From: Anaspis maculata
Lineage: Eukaryota > Arthropoda > Insecta > Coleoptera > Scraptiidae
Direction: 5' to 3'
Length of the DNA stretch: 64,000 nt
Assembly (NCBI GenBank): GCA_949128115.1
Contig: OX421964.1
Coordinates: 31,054,177 to 31,118,176 of the forward strand
Part shown: piece after piece, positions 44,111 to 53,816 of the stretch
How positions within the stretch are numbered: the stretch's first letter is position 1
How the letters are laid out: each line of letters opens with the position of its first letter
The notes under the pieces: model-generated
What the model saw: only the letters and a program-made list of their open reading frames with translations
What the model was told of the DNA's origin: nothing
Database searches by the model: none
Translations under genes and position numbers: made by a program

Positions 44111-47100
44111 TCACTCCTCAGGCTCCGGCTCCGGCGGAGCAGCTCTGAGGTCCTTAACGTGCCACACGCCGACGAGTCGGCGATTCAAGTCTTCTAATTC
44201 ACAGACCCACGGGCTGACCCTTCGTCTTACACGCAGCGGTCCCACAAACTTGGGCGCAAGTTTGGCTGCAAAGTGTCGGGCTGCATTGGACAACACCATG
44301 TTTCGACGGTAGACCAATTGTCCTACCTCGAAGGATCCCTCACGACGCCTCAGGTCGTAATGCCGCTTACCCACCTGGGCAGCAGCACGGAGTTTATTCC
44401 GGACTCGGACGAATAATTCGGATAACCCTTGGGCTCGCTCGTCAGCGCTCACGCGAAAACCATCTAAATTGGTCCATCGGTGACTGTCACCGCTCAAGAA
44501 CATGTCCCGACCGTGAACAAGAAAATGGGGCGAGTGACCTGTTACCTCGTGTTTGGCTGTGCGCAAGGCGCACGCGATTCGCGCAAGGTCCCGGTCCCAA
44601 TGTCGATGATCTGGGTCGCCCTTGTCCAGGAGTACGGCTCGCAGAACAGTTTTCAGGTTTCTATTTACCCGCTCAGCCTGATTGGCCTGAGGGTGGTAAA
44701 GGGGGTTGTAGCGCGCTTGACACCCGTAGGTGGTCATCAACTGTTCCATCCGCCGACTCCTGAACTGGACGCCATTGTCCATCTGGACTACCTCCGGAAC
44801 ACCGTATTCCAGGAACACGCGTTCCTCTAAAAGGGTGCACACAGCCTGGGCAGTCGCAGCCCGGACAGGCAACAGAGCACAAAATTTTGAAAACAGATCC
44901 GTGACAACCAAGATCTGCGTGTGACCTCGCGTTGAACGCGGCAAAGGTCCGAAGAGATCGACCGCGATCCTCTGCCACGGCCGCGACGGAGGATCGGCAA
45001 TGGCCATCAACCCCATCTGTCGACGATTGCTCGGCTTCACCGACGCACAAACCCTACATCGCGACACGTAGCGACGAACGTCATCGGCATACTTTGGCCA
45101 CCAGTATTGCTGGAACACTCTAATCCTTGTCTTATCAATTCCGAGATGACCCGCAGTCGGATCGTCATGACAATCCCGGAAGATCTGTCGTCGCGACTCT
45201 CTGGGTGGGATGACTTTCCAGTTGAAATCGCAGGTATCCCACGCAGGCTCAAGCAATTTCTTGAACAAATGGCCCTCGGCCACACGAAACAGTGGGTACC
45301 TGTCAGGATGACGCTCCACAGCTTCCCGCAATCGCCGATACCAGGCGTCGGGGCCGGTGTATGGTACCGCTGGCACCTCAATGGCGTCCACCACCAGATC
45401 ACCCGAGGGGACGGACCTCGAGAGGAAATCTGGCACAACGTGGTCTCGGCCTTTACGATGGAAGATTTCGAAATCGTACGGCAATAGCCGAAGTGACCAT
45501 CGAGCGAGTCGCCCCTGCGGATCCTTAAGGCGATGGAGCCAAAGAAGACTATGATGGTCTGTGACCACACTGAAGTATCGACCCTCCAGATAGAAGCGGA
45601 GCTTCTCCACAGCCCAGATAACACCAAGGCACTCACGCTCGGTGGCAGAGTATTTCCGTTCCATTGCCGTCAAGGAACGCGAGATATAGCACACCACGCG
45701 CTCACCCTCAGGAAAAGACTGGGTGAGGACGCCACCCAAGCCGAAGTTTGAGGCATCGACCTGTAGGGTGAAAGGCAGATGAAAATCAGGCCTAGCCAAA
45801 ATTGGCGGAGAAATCAGCGCCTCCTTCAGCAGTCTAAAAGCCGCGTCACATTCGGGCGTCCAGGAAAACACACGTCCCTTCCGAGTCAGGTCGGTCAGTG
45901 GGGCCGCCACAGTCGCGAAGTCCGGCACGAATCGCCTGTACCAGGAGGCTAGTCCCAGAAAGGCACGAACCTCTCGTGCGCATGTCGGTGGCGGAACCTC
46001 TGCGATAGAGCGAACCTTGTCGGGGTCAGTGCGTAAGCCCTGCCCGTCAATGACAAAGCCTAAGTATTTTAGCTCGGGCCGACACAGCTGGCACTTGTCG
46101 ACCGAGACAACAAGTCCTGCCCTCCGCAGCCGATCCAACACGACCGTGAGCAGCTCAATATGAGCTTTGAACTCAGCAGTCGCCAACACAATATCGTCCA
46201 GATACACCCACACGTTCGGCTTGAGGTCCTCTCCCAGAATCGTGTCGATGATCCGCTGCCACGTGGCAGGAGCGTTCGTTAAGCCAAACGGCATACGAAC
46301 GAACTGGAAAAGGCCTCGCCCCTGAACGGTGAATGCAGTTAAAGGACGGGACTGAGGATCGACTGGGACCTGCCAGTAGGCACTTTTGATGTCAAGTGTG
46401 GAGAGGTGTCGGGTGTTTCTCAAATTGTCGAGAATGGCATCGATGTTGGGCAGGGGGTAAGCGTCCTTTACCGTGACGGCGTTCAAGCGCCGATAGTCCA
46501 CACAGAACCTCTGGGTGCCGTCCTTTTTCGGGACCAGGCACACCGGAGACGCCCACGGGCTCTGGGACGGTTCCACCACCCCCAGCGCCAACATCTTATC
46601 CAACTCAGCATCGATGAGCCCCTGTCTAAAATAAGACACCCGATACGCCCGCTGTTTAATGGGCTCGGCCCCGGGAATGAGCCGAATAGTGTGCTGCACT
46701 GGAAGACAACCTAAACTCTGTGGCAGTTGCTTCAGTCGATTCCCGATCACCCGGTTCAACTGCTCCTTCTCGACATGAGACAACTCAATACCCGCCGTCA
46801 TCACGGAGTATACCTTGGAATCGGAAGGGGCAGCGAAGTGCCAGACATCACGCGCCAAGTCAGGCACCAAACCCATCGATTTCCAAAAATCGACCCCCAA
46901 AATTATCTGATGGGCAATACTGGGCACCACCAGTGCTGACACTACTCGTACCCTACCTTCCAATTCCATCGGTATTTGTACGGCACCCAAGCAACTGCAT
47001 GACTCGCCATTTGCAACTACACAGGAACCCGGTCCTGGACCTAACGCAACGCCACAGGACTTGAGAAACTCCCAGCCCGGCCTTCCAACAATGGTGCAAG

Positions 47101-47428
47101 ATGCACCGCTGTCGAGCAACCCCAAGAAAAGTTGGTCATAAATTTGCACCCTTAGGTAAGGTCTGCGATCGTTGGGCACCCCAGCAAAAACAAAAGCCAG
47201 CTGGGCTTCCAGCTTAGAATCTTTTGCCACGGTCGGAGAAGTCATTTCAATCAGAGAAGTTGTCATAGTCGGAGAAGTTGTCATAATCGGTGAAGTTGTC
47301 ATAATCGGAGAAGTTGTCATAATCGGGGAAGTTGTCACAATCGGAGAAGTTGTCATAATCGGAGAGGTTGTCACAATCGGAGAAGTTGTCATAATCGGAG
47401 AGGTTCTCATAATCGGTGAAGTTGTCAT
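44111..47428 (-). CDS. pol: Gypsy Pol polyprotein (PR-RT-RNaseH-IN)
   Basis: 1105 codons from the ATG at 47428. The frame is open further back to 47584, overlapping gag by about 109 nt in the -1 phase, so it is probably made by frameshifting as Gag-Pol. Residues 1-66 are 11 MTTSPI-type hexapeptides. Protease has DSGA at 106-109. RT spans about 270-450 with Asp346 and YLDD 409-412. RNase H has Asp558, YSATERE and TDHH at 595-626. Integrase has an HHCC zinc finger (H754, H761, C791, C794), then D824, D884 (QMDNG) and E919 (NQAERVN). No stops or shifts are seen, and length fits a Gypsy pol without env. Confidence 0.95.
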   Translation of the reverse strand: MTTSPIMRTSPIMTTSPIVTTSPIMTTSPIVTTSPIMTTSPIMTTSPIMTTSPTMTTSLIEMTSPTVAKDSKLEAQLAFVFAGVPNDRRPYLRVQIYDQLFLGLLDSGASCTIVGRPGWEFLKSCGVALGPGPGSCVVANGESCSCLGAVQIPMELEGRVRVVSALVVPSIAHQIILGVDFWKSMGLVPDLARDVWHFAAPSDSKVYSVMTAGIELSHVEKEQLNRVIGNRLKQLPQSLGCLPVQHTIRLIPGAEPIKQRAYRVSYFRQGLIDAELDKMLALGVVEPSQSPWASPVCLVPKKDGTQRFCVDYRRLNAVTVKDAYPLPNIDAILDNLRNTRHLSTLDIKSAYWQVPVDPQSRPLTAFTVQGRGLFQFVRMPFGLTNAPATWQRIIDTILGEDLKPNVWVYLDDIVLATAEFKAHIELLTVVLDRLRRAGLVVSVDKCQLCRPELKYLGFVIDGQGLRTDPDKVRSIAEVPPPTCAREVRAFLGLASWYRRFVPDFATVAAPLTDLTRKGRVFSWTPECDAAFRLLKEALISPPILARPDFHLPFTLQVDASNFGLGGVLTQSFPEGERVVCYISRSLTAMERKYSATERECLGVIWAVEKLRFYLEGRYFSVVTDHHSLLWLHRLKDPQGRLARWSLRLLPYDFEIFHRKGRDHVVPDFLSRSVPSGDLVVDAIEVPAVPYTGPDAWYRRLREAVERHPDRYPLFRVAEGHLFKKLLEPAWDTCDFNWKVIPPRESRRQIFRDCHDDPTAGHLGIDKTRIRVFQQYWWPKYADDVRRYVSRCRVCASVKPSNRRQMGLMAIADPPSRPWQRIAVDLFGPLPRSTRGHTQILVVTDLFSKFCALLPVRAATAQAVCTLLEERVFLEYGVPEVVQMDNGVQFRSRRMEQLMTTYGCQARYNPLYHPQANQAERVNRNLKTVLRAVLLDKGDPDHRHWDRDLARIACALRTAKHEVTGHSPHFLVHGRDMFLSGDSHRWTNLDGFRVSADERAQGLSELFVRVRNKLRAAAQVGKRHYDLRRREGSFEVGQLVYRRNMVLSNAARHFAAKLAPKFVGPLRVRRRVSPWVCELEDLNRRLVGVWHVKDLRAAPPEPEPEE
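47231..47428 (-). repeat. 18-bp coding minisatellite in pol
   Basis: Eleven in-frame 18-bp units encode MTTSPI with variants (V for M, R for T, SPT, SLI). The DNA unit on the plus strand reads like GAAGTTGTCATAATCGGA. Units at the start of the array are nearly identical and those next to the protease are more diverged, a usual sign of expansion from one end. Confidence 0.92.
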
Positions 47429-47475
47429 AATCGTTGTCCGATCAGACGCATGCGAAGAGGGGACGTCGGTCGGAC

Positions 47476-47584
47476 CTACCGAGCATCCCCGGTGGCGTTT
47501 TCCGGTCGCGGGCTCTGACGAGACCCAGCGGCTCTGCCACGATCGTCTCGCGATCCACGATTGCCCCGGTGGCCCCCTCGAGAA
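47476..47584 (-). other. gag/pol overlap, presumed -1 frameshift region
   Basis: The pol frame opens after a TGA at 47585-47587 and overlaps gag up to its TAG at 47476-47478. A GGAAAAC (plus 47497-47503) lies in the overlap, in phase as G GAA AAC. It resembles but does not fully match the X XXY YYZ slip rule. The exact site is not settled. Confidence 0.6.
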
Positions 47585-49212
47585 TCACCGCTGCACCGTG
47601 TGCACGTTCGCACGGTGAATCCCTCCTGTCCGCACCGAAAACACCTCAGTACAGCAGCAGCGCCTCTGCACTGGTCACGGAAGTGCCCCGTCTGGCCGCA
47701 AGACCAACAGCGAGCATCGTCCCTCAGACGCGTTACAACCCGAGGTGCCTCAGTCGCCTCGATCTCGGTTACAGCAGCAGCCATGGCTCCACGCGAACCA
47801 GGGCCGCTCTTTTTGTAGGCCAGATGTGGCTCACGAATTAGTCGACACTGAGTGGGGGGAGGTGTATACAGACCAGCCTGAAGGTGTGTCTGCTCAGCCT
47901 CTTTCCCTTTTCGCAATAATTCCTCATAGGAAGACGTAGCGTGGAAAGCTAGCGCTGTTTGCAAATGCGGCAGCAAATTCCTACGAACAATCCCGACCTG
48001 TCCCGACTCATCAGGCCTCAGTCGCCCCAACTTGCGAAAAAGGTTTTGCATTCGGGTGACGTAGAATATAAAGGCCTCGTCAGCGCCCTGTGTTCTGCGC
48101 TTGATCTCATCAAAGAGATTCTCCTCGTAATTGGGAGGCAAGAAGTCCTCCCGCAGTTGCGACGCGAAGCCGTCCCAATCACGGATTAAATTTCGACGAG
48201 GTAAGTACCAGTCTCGGGCATCTCCACTGAGGAGCTCGTAAACGGACCTAAAGAGCTGGTCACGCGAGACACCACGAGATTCGGCCATCAGTTCAGCATT
48301 TTCGAGAAATCCGTTGACGCTGTCAGTGCCGTCGAATCGAATTCCCCACTTGTGCACAGGCACAAAACCAGTCCGCACCTGAGCCAGCGGCGTCATGTCG
48401 GGCTCAAGTCCAGCTGCCCCTAGTGGCCCTGTATCCCCTAGACAGCTCTCAGCCCTTTGTCTATGTAGGGTAGAGTCAGGCGGAAAAGAAACGCGACCCA
48501 CAGGTGACTGGTCCCTCGGAAAATTAGTCGTCAGCGCACTTGATCGCCTAGCCTGCCTATTGGAGCGACCGAGACTCTCAGACAATTGCTGACAGGCCCA
48601 CCGGTGGTCATCAGCCACACAGTCCCGCTCAAAGCGCTCCAAGCGCGCTCGGAAATCACCACGGTCCAGCGGCACCGTCTGCACTATCGCCTCCCGCGCG
48701 ACTGATCCCCCAGTCACGCTTGATTCATCGCCTGACTCATTGCTCTCTGCGCCCAAGTCAATCAGTGGCGGAACCACCTGTTGCACAACCGGTTCTGCAA
48801 CCTCAGGTGGTGCTACTACGTCAGCAAGCCGGAGAGCAGTTTCCAACAGTCCGAAAGCTGTTTCTAACACGAAAAGCAAATGTCCTAGTTTGGACTGTTG
48901 CTGCGGGCGGACGGCCGGAACCAGCCGCAAACGCGTCTGCACGTGCAGTAGTCTACTTCGGATTCGCGCATGCTCGCTTGGCGCAGATGCGCTGTTGAAA
49001 CGCCGAATCGAATCAATCAGCTCATCGAGTTTAGTTCCGCAAGTGGTAAGTTCTTCTGCCGCATCGAGCTCCAAATTGTCGAGAATCGGCCACCCCGCAC
49101 GCAACGCCGACCTCAATTGTGAACGCTGAAGATCAACCGTTTCCCCCACGGCACAACCTCGCGCCCGCAACTCCCACGCGATTTCATCGCCGCGCAACCG
49201 ACCAACTTCCAT
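47476..49212 (-). CDS. gag: Gypsy Gag polyprotein
   Basis: 578 codons from the ATG at 49212 (the frame extends four codons upstream without an ATG). A long N-terminal region (about 1-280) with basic and acidic helices is not assigned. The central retrotransposon Gag domain shows KWGIRFDGTDSVNGFLENAE, ELLSGDARDWY, WDGFASQLREDF and DEIKRRTQG. The nucleocapsid near the end has CWSCGQTGHFRDQC, a canonical C-X2-C-X4-H-X4-C knuckle. A second knuckle, CFRCGQEGFTVRTC, has the histidine replaced by Phe. The tail is Arg/Gly-rich. It forms the virus-like particle that packages element RNA. Pol follows in the -1 frame. Confidence 0.93.
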   Translation of the reverse strand: MEVGRLRGDEIAWELRARGCAVGETVDLQRSQLRSALRAGWPILDNLELDAAEELTTCGTKLDELIDSIRRFNSASAPSEHARIRSRLLHVQTRLRLVPAVRPQQQSKLGHLLFVLETAFGLLETALRLADVVAPPEVAEPVVQQVVPPLIDLGAESNESGDESSVTGGSVAREAIVQTVPLDRGDFRARLERFERDCVADDHRWACQQLSESLGRSNRQARRSSALTTNFPRDQSPVGRVSFPPDSTLHRQRAESCLGDTGPLGAAGLEPDMTPLAQVRTGFVPVHKWGIRFDGTDSVNGFLENAELMAESRGVSRDQLFRSVYELLSGDARDWYLPRRNLIRDWDGFASQLREDFLPPNYEENLFDEIKRRTQGADEAFIFYVTRMQNLFRKLGRLRPDESGQVGIVRRNLLPHLQTALAFHATSSYEELLRKGKEAEQTHLQAGLYTPPPTQCRLIREPHLAYKKSGPGSRGAMAAAVTEIEATEAPRVVTRLRDDARCWSCGQTGHFRDQCRGAAAVLRCFRCGQEGFTVRTCTRCSGDSRGGHRGNRGSRDDRGRAAGSRQSPRPENATGDAR

Positions 49213-49224
49213 GTCGCGACGCAA

Positions 49225-50430
49225 ACAAAAAACGCGAACAAAATTGTGAGAAGTAGGTACACTGGTAAAAAAAATACTAGAAAAAAAAATGCAAACGAAT
49301 AATAATAATAATAATGAGTGGCAATAGCTTTAGCTATAGCAACTCTCTGCGCAACGCAACTTGTCACGCCAACTTCAAGATAACTCGAAAAATTCGATAA
49401 AACTTTGTAATGATAGAGACGGAAGGCCCCATCTTGAACCTTATAGGCCGCCTCACCTAACACCCAACAACACAGGGGTGAGACACCGCTGTCACCTACA
49501 TCTCACTGTCCTAGACTAACCCGCTCATAGATGGCGTCGTGCTCAGGAGAGAGAAAGAGAGAACAAAAAAAAAAATTATGAAAAATTTCTGGAGCTTTTT
49601 CCTCAACTTACGTTGTTGGAACGATTGCGCATGATCCACTCACGGGGTGGAAAAAACCGCATCACGTACCCAAGTCCAATAACGAACTCCTTAGTTTCCC
49701 AAATCCCAGGGTGCAGTAAAAAACTTCAGGGTCACCTCAAGCTATACACTTAGTTGCTTCCCTCAAGTAGGAAGAAAACCGCAAAACCGCGTACCACCAG
49801 TGCATCTAGACTGACCCCAAAAAAAAAATCTACCGGTACTGCCCTACCATCAGCAGTGTACAGTGTACCGCTGTGTCAGAAAACTCCGACAGACTGAAGG
49901 CCTATCAAGAATTTCCAAAAATCCAGCTCTCCCACCATACCTACAATGACAAAACTTCAAAGCTCCAAGAAAAAAAAACTGACCCTCTCTCCAAGCTCGA
50001 CCATCAATGGCGTGCCTACTCATAGTGGATAAGCCTGAACTTTCCCAGAAAATTTATGCCCATGATCGCCGCAAGAGAAAAACTTTGCAATAAAAAAAAA
50101 TTGCAAAATAAAAAAAATTAATGAATCATGACCGCGAGCCGCACCAGCCGTCAACGGGAATTGAGCCAACTGTCAATTCCTAACTTCCTAAATTACTGAA
50201 GAATGAAAATGAAAAAAGAAAATCGTCTAGTTTACGCTTACCACAAAAAGAGGATAAAAAACTAATGGGAACTTCAGAAGGAAGCACCCACTATTATCAA
50301 CTTCAAAACAAGAAAGAGGAAAGAAAAATTCAGCTCCGCATCACCTGCTTCCAACCACACGAATATTACATTCACTACCCACCGAAAACCAGCTCCAAGT
50401 TACACACAACCAATGAACCAATGAGTTTGA
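49225..50430 (-). other. Gypsy 5' leader
   Basis: About 1.2 kb lies between the primer-binding region and gag. It has A-rich tracts and no long frame. Retroelement leaders of this size often hold packaging signals, but no specific structure is identified. Confidence 0.6.
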
Positions 50431-50451
50431 GCTCCACGTTGCAGGCGTCAA
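50431..50451 (-). promoter_or_regulatory. Candidate primer-binding site
   Basis: Directly after the 5' LTR the minus strand reads TTGACGCCTGCAACGTGGAG. It resembles the TGGCGCCCAACGTGG type of tRNA primer site common in insect LTR elements, with differences at several positions. The matching tRNA is not identified. Confidence 0.5.
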
Positions 50452-51870
50452 TGTTACCTTTTCCACTCCGGCTGGTAGAGTTGGAGTGGATTTCTCTGGG
50501 CATGGCCCAGAGGACGGCGAGAGAAGGCCGCTAATGACCTCCTCTAGGCACACGCCGTAAAAAAAAGGTGCCGGTTAGCTCTCAGGTAAAGCTGGGTCGA
50601 GAAACTGAACTTGTGTGTGTAACTATGGAACGGAGTCGGCTGGGTAGTGAAACACAGATTCAATTACTAATTCGGTTTATTGAACCAAAACAAAGAAGGA
50701 AAGGGGTGAAATACCAACGGCAATTGTTGGCAATAATAGCCGAGCTGAAGGCTCATCACAAACATGAAAGTGGCAGAAGGCCCTAAAAGCTAAAATGAAA
50801 GGAAATATAAACAAAAGAAGGTACTCAACCGAGTCCACTGAAGAACATGAAGACGCCCTGCTGATACACTCTGCTGTCTCCAGGCCAGCTCGGACCATCG
50901 GACACCCAGCTTCGTGACGGATCGATGTCCGGAGTGAAACCCAAGTTCCGGCAGCTTTGTGTGGCAAGCTGGAGATGGTGATGGGGCGCCAGTCCACAAT
51001 TGGCTTGGGTTTGACAGCTGGCACGTTGTGGACGCCGAGCGAGCGAAGGTCCGTCACGAAGGGCTCCGATGGCCGAACCTAGAAGACAAACAAAGCGACA
51101 GCAGGTGCTTCGAACAAGTAAGAGTAAAAATAAGTAAGCAAAAGGTAAGCAGGGTGGCAAGGCCAAACCATGAAGCAAAGCGTAAAAACAAACTAGGAGA
51201 ATAATAATAGAGAGAATAAAAATGGTGAAAGAAGGTGAAGAGTGAGGTTAGAGCAAAACAAAGCATCTACCATGCACTAGGATGCCCTCCAGTGGGGGCG
51301 CAGGCTAGACCAGCCGCGTACGGAAGAAATCACATGCTGACCTGAATTGTCATTGACGACGGTGGTGGGTTTTTCTGCAGCTCAGCCACGAAGAGGGCGA
51401 CTTCGTCGGATGCAGCAGCGATCTTGAGCGCACCGCGGCATGGAAGCGGTCGGCCCGCAGGAGGTGTTGGCGGTCCGTTGGCACCGAAGGGCGACGGCGG
51501 TTCTCGGCGGACGATTCACGGGCGAAGCCCTGGCGGAAAATTCGCCGGCACGGGGCGATGGTGACCGCGTGGACAGGACGGCTGGACAAGGATTCCGGCG
51601 GTGTTCGGCCCTGGTGCTGCCCGCAGGGGCATACGAAGAAGGAGGGGGCGACGGCCTACGGCCGAATGGGGCCCCACGAGGCGCTTCTACTCGAGCATTT
51701 TGTCGGACCTCTGACTTTTTCCACGCCGGAAATCAAAGTGACGTTTTGCCACCATCCAGCCGTCACCCTGCTGTCAATCTGACATTGACAGCAGTTCCCC
51801 CAACTCACCACCCTAGCATATACCGGCACAGGGCCGTCTCCAGGAGCGCGCGCGAAACTTAACCGTTACA
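50452..51870 (-). repeat. 5' LTR of the Gypsy element
   Basis: 1419 bp, TG...CA ends, same as 42420-43838 by eye. It carries the promoter for the minus-strand element. The ACTC duplication follows at 51871-51874. Confidence 0.95.
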
Positions 51871-51985
51871 ACTCATATGTCTTTTTGCGACGAAATAGAT
51901 TTTCTCATCATTCCATTCCATTCCTTAATTTCCACAAAACATCTTGAAGAACTGTCAAAATTGTCTTTTTCATAATTAATTATAA

Positions 51986-52493
51986 TTATAATTGAGACGA
52001 TCGTTTTAAAACACACACTGTTCATCACTGCGTACTACAATATATACACGCCAACAATCATTTACGCTTGGAATATATCGCAAGTACTTCGCTTCTATCC
52101 GCTCGCTAACACTTGACATTCCAATTCAATACTGCTCAAGTGCTCATGAGGCAACGATTGATGCCTTATATAAGTCCGACTAATCCATCTCGAATGTTCC
52201 AACCATTTCCAGCAGTTTCCATAGTGACCCGGCTCACAATTTTTTAGGCGACTCCCGAATAATCACACACCTTCCGCGTGTTTCCCGTGTGCTCTGGAAT
52301 GTCTGCACCTCCGCCAAAATGGACAGATGTGCCTTGATCGAGCGTTGGAGGTTCCCAATGCCAAGCCATCGCGTATACTTCTGGAAATGTTCAGAGCACC
52401 GCACTTGTATCTACACCGCTACGTGATGGATGGATGGAACAATCCAGAAAGATCGCGTGTTTACCCGAATGCATGGGATCACCAGTCGTAACA
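51986..52493 (-). mobile_element. Second copy of the 19920 LTR (partial)
   Basis: On the minus strand it starts TGTTACGACTGGTGATCCC at 52493, next to ATAT (52494-52497). It follows the 19920-21355 LTR through the TATATAAGGCATC promoter block (plus about 52163-52176) to CGATCGTCTCAATTATA. The last about 45 bp of the LTR are missing or diverged. No internal region adjoins it. The uninterrupted TATA box here is the empty site used to define the 20243-21153 insertion. Confidence 0.82.
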
Positions 52494-52497
52494 ATAT

Positions 52498-53390
52498 GAT
52501 ACATTTCGAGGTGCCCTGTCCATATTTCAACTTTTCCACTGCGCACCTTCTGCTGTCGGGCTGTCGTTGATGAAATGGTACCCAAAAACAATTTTTGGAC
52601 AATATCTTTGTTGTAAACTTCCGATTCAAAAAATCCCAAGACAGTCTTAAGACATGAAATTTGAAATTTTCATGCTCATTTTTTTTCTCTACTAACGGGG
52701 TTTAGTTTGATTCAGTTGAAGACATCGGAATTTTGATCTGTTATCACCCGGTACGAGCTCTATTTGAAATTTTGAGTTTCATGTCTATTGCAGAAGATGA
52801 CGCTAATGGACAGAACAGAACAAATCGAATGTTTGTTTTACTCAAGATGATACACCTGGCAGTCGACAATCTTGAGGATTTTTTTCTTTCCTTTATTTGA
52901 TCAAGGATCAGTGAATGACCGTAAGCAATCAGAAGCAATGATGGACGTAAGACCGATACAATTCTATCGTAACATGTTACATTAGGTAATCATTGGACCT
53001 TTATTTGCCGTTTCATTCAGGTTGGTCAACAACTATCAAATAGCCGGCTACTTTTCGTTAAAATATATTCAAACTTTCCGAAAATTTTGGTGAAAATTGC
53101 AGCAAATATTGTATGTATAACGAAAAACTATTTGTTTATTTCAACTGACCAGACCTCAGTTTGCATGTGAATCATTAGATAAGATAAGAGTGTTTAATTA
53201 GTTCGAGAAAAATTATGTAAATGATCATGGACGTCATTATTATCAACATAACCACGGCACAGTACAGGTAGTATTCCCAAAACGAATGAAATAAAAACTA
53301 AACGTACATGGGCAGACTCCCACTGCAAATGTTACACAATCAACGATCTGCAGTTGGTCATTTGGTCTTGTTTGGAGGATCCTTTCTGCA
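52498..53390. other. No recognisable feature
   Basis: No long frames, repeats or RNA genes seen. Confidence 0.35.
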
Positions 53391-53398
53391 CTGAGACC

Positions 53399-53808
53399 CA
53401 GTGCCGTCTTTTGAACAAATGGGGCCTCGGGCACAAGGCGGTGAGGGGCCCCTTTACAAAGGTTTGTAGAAAAAGTACGCGAGTGAGGCGAGCACCACCG
53501 TCGCAGGTTATTATGTAACTAACTTTGTTTCATAAAAATTTCGCGCTTGTTCAAAATTCTCACCAGAAAACCGGTATTGTTTTTTTATTAGTTCAATGGG
53601 GTGGAGCGTCGTGGACTCTTGGGAGGTGGGAGGCGCACGATCAGCTCAAAAAGTGACATAATTAAATAAACGTCGTAAACGGGATGAGAACAACATTTTT
53701 TACAAAAATAGTCTTCACTTTTGGAAATTCAAGGGGGCCTTGGGGGCCCCCAAAAAAGCCGGGGCCCTGGACACAGGCCCTTTGGGCCCATGCCTAAAGA
53801 CGGCACTG
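53399..53808. mobile_element. hAT-type non-autonomous element
   Basis: The ends CAGTGCCGTCTTT are inverted and identical over 13 bp. CTGAGACC is duplicated exactly at 53391-53398 and 53809-53816. An 8-bp duplication with CAGTG/CAGGG-type ends defines the hAT superfamily. The 410-bp interior is non-coding and has GGGGCC-rich subterminal blocks on both sides. Confidence 0.93.
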
Positions 53809-53816
53809 CTGAGACC

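Larger units (their letters stand above)
42420..51870 (-). mobile_element. Complete young Ty3/Gypsy LTR retrotransposon
   Basis: This 9451-bp element lies on the minus strand. The order in its own direction is 5' LTR (51870-50452), leader of 1.2 kb, gag (49212-47476), pol (to 44111), polypurine tract, 3' LTR (43838-42420). Both LTRs are 1419 bp at a constant offset of 8032, and I saw no difference between them, so the insertion is recent. ACTC duplications flank it. Pol order is protease, RT, RNase H, integrase, which defines Ty3/Gypsy. There is no env frame. All coding domains look intact, so it may be active or very recently so. Confidence 0.96.

Noticed and set aside
45037..45636. 199-codon minus-strand frame within Gypsy pol
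   Set aside because: Alternate frame of the pol coding region. The pol frame carries the integrase and RNase H motifs.
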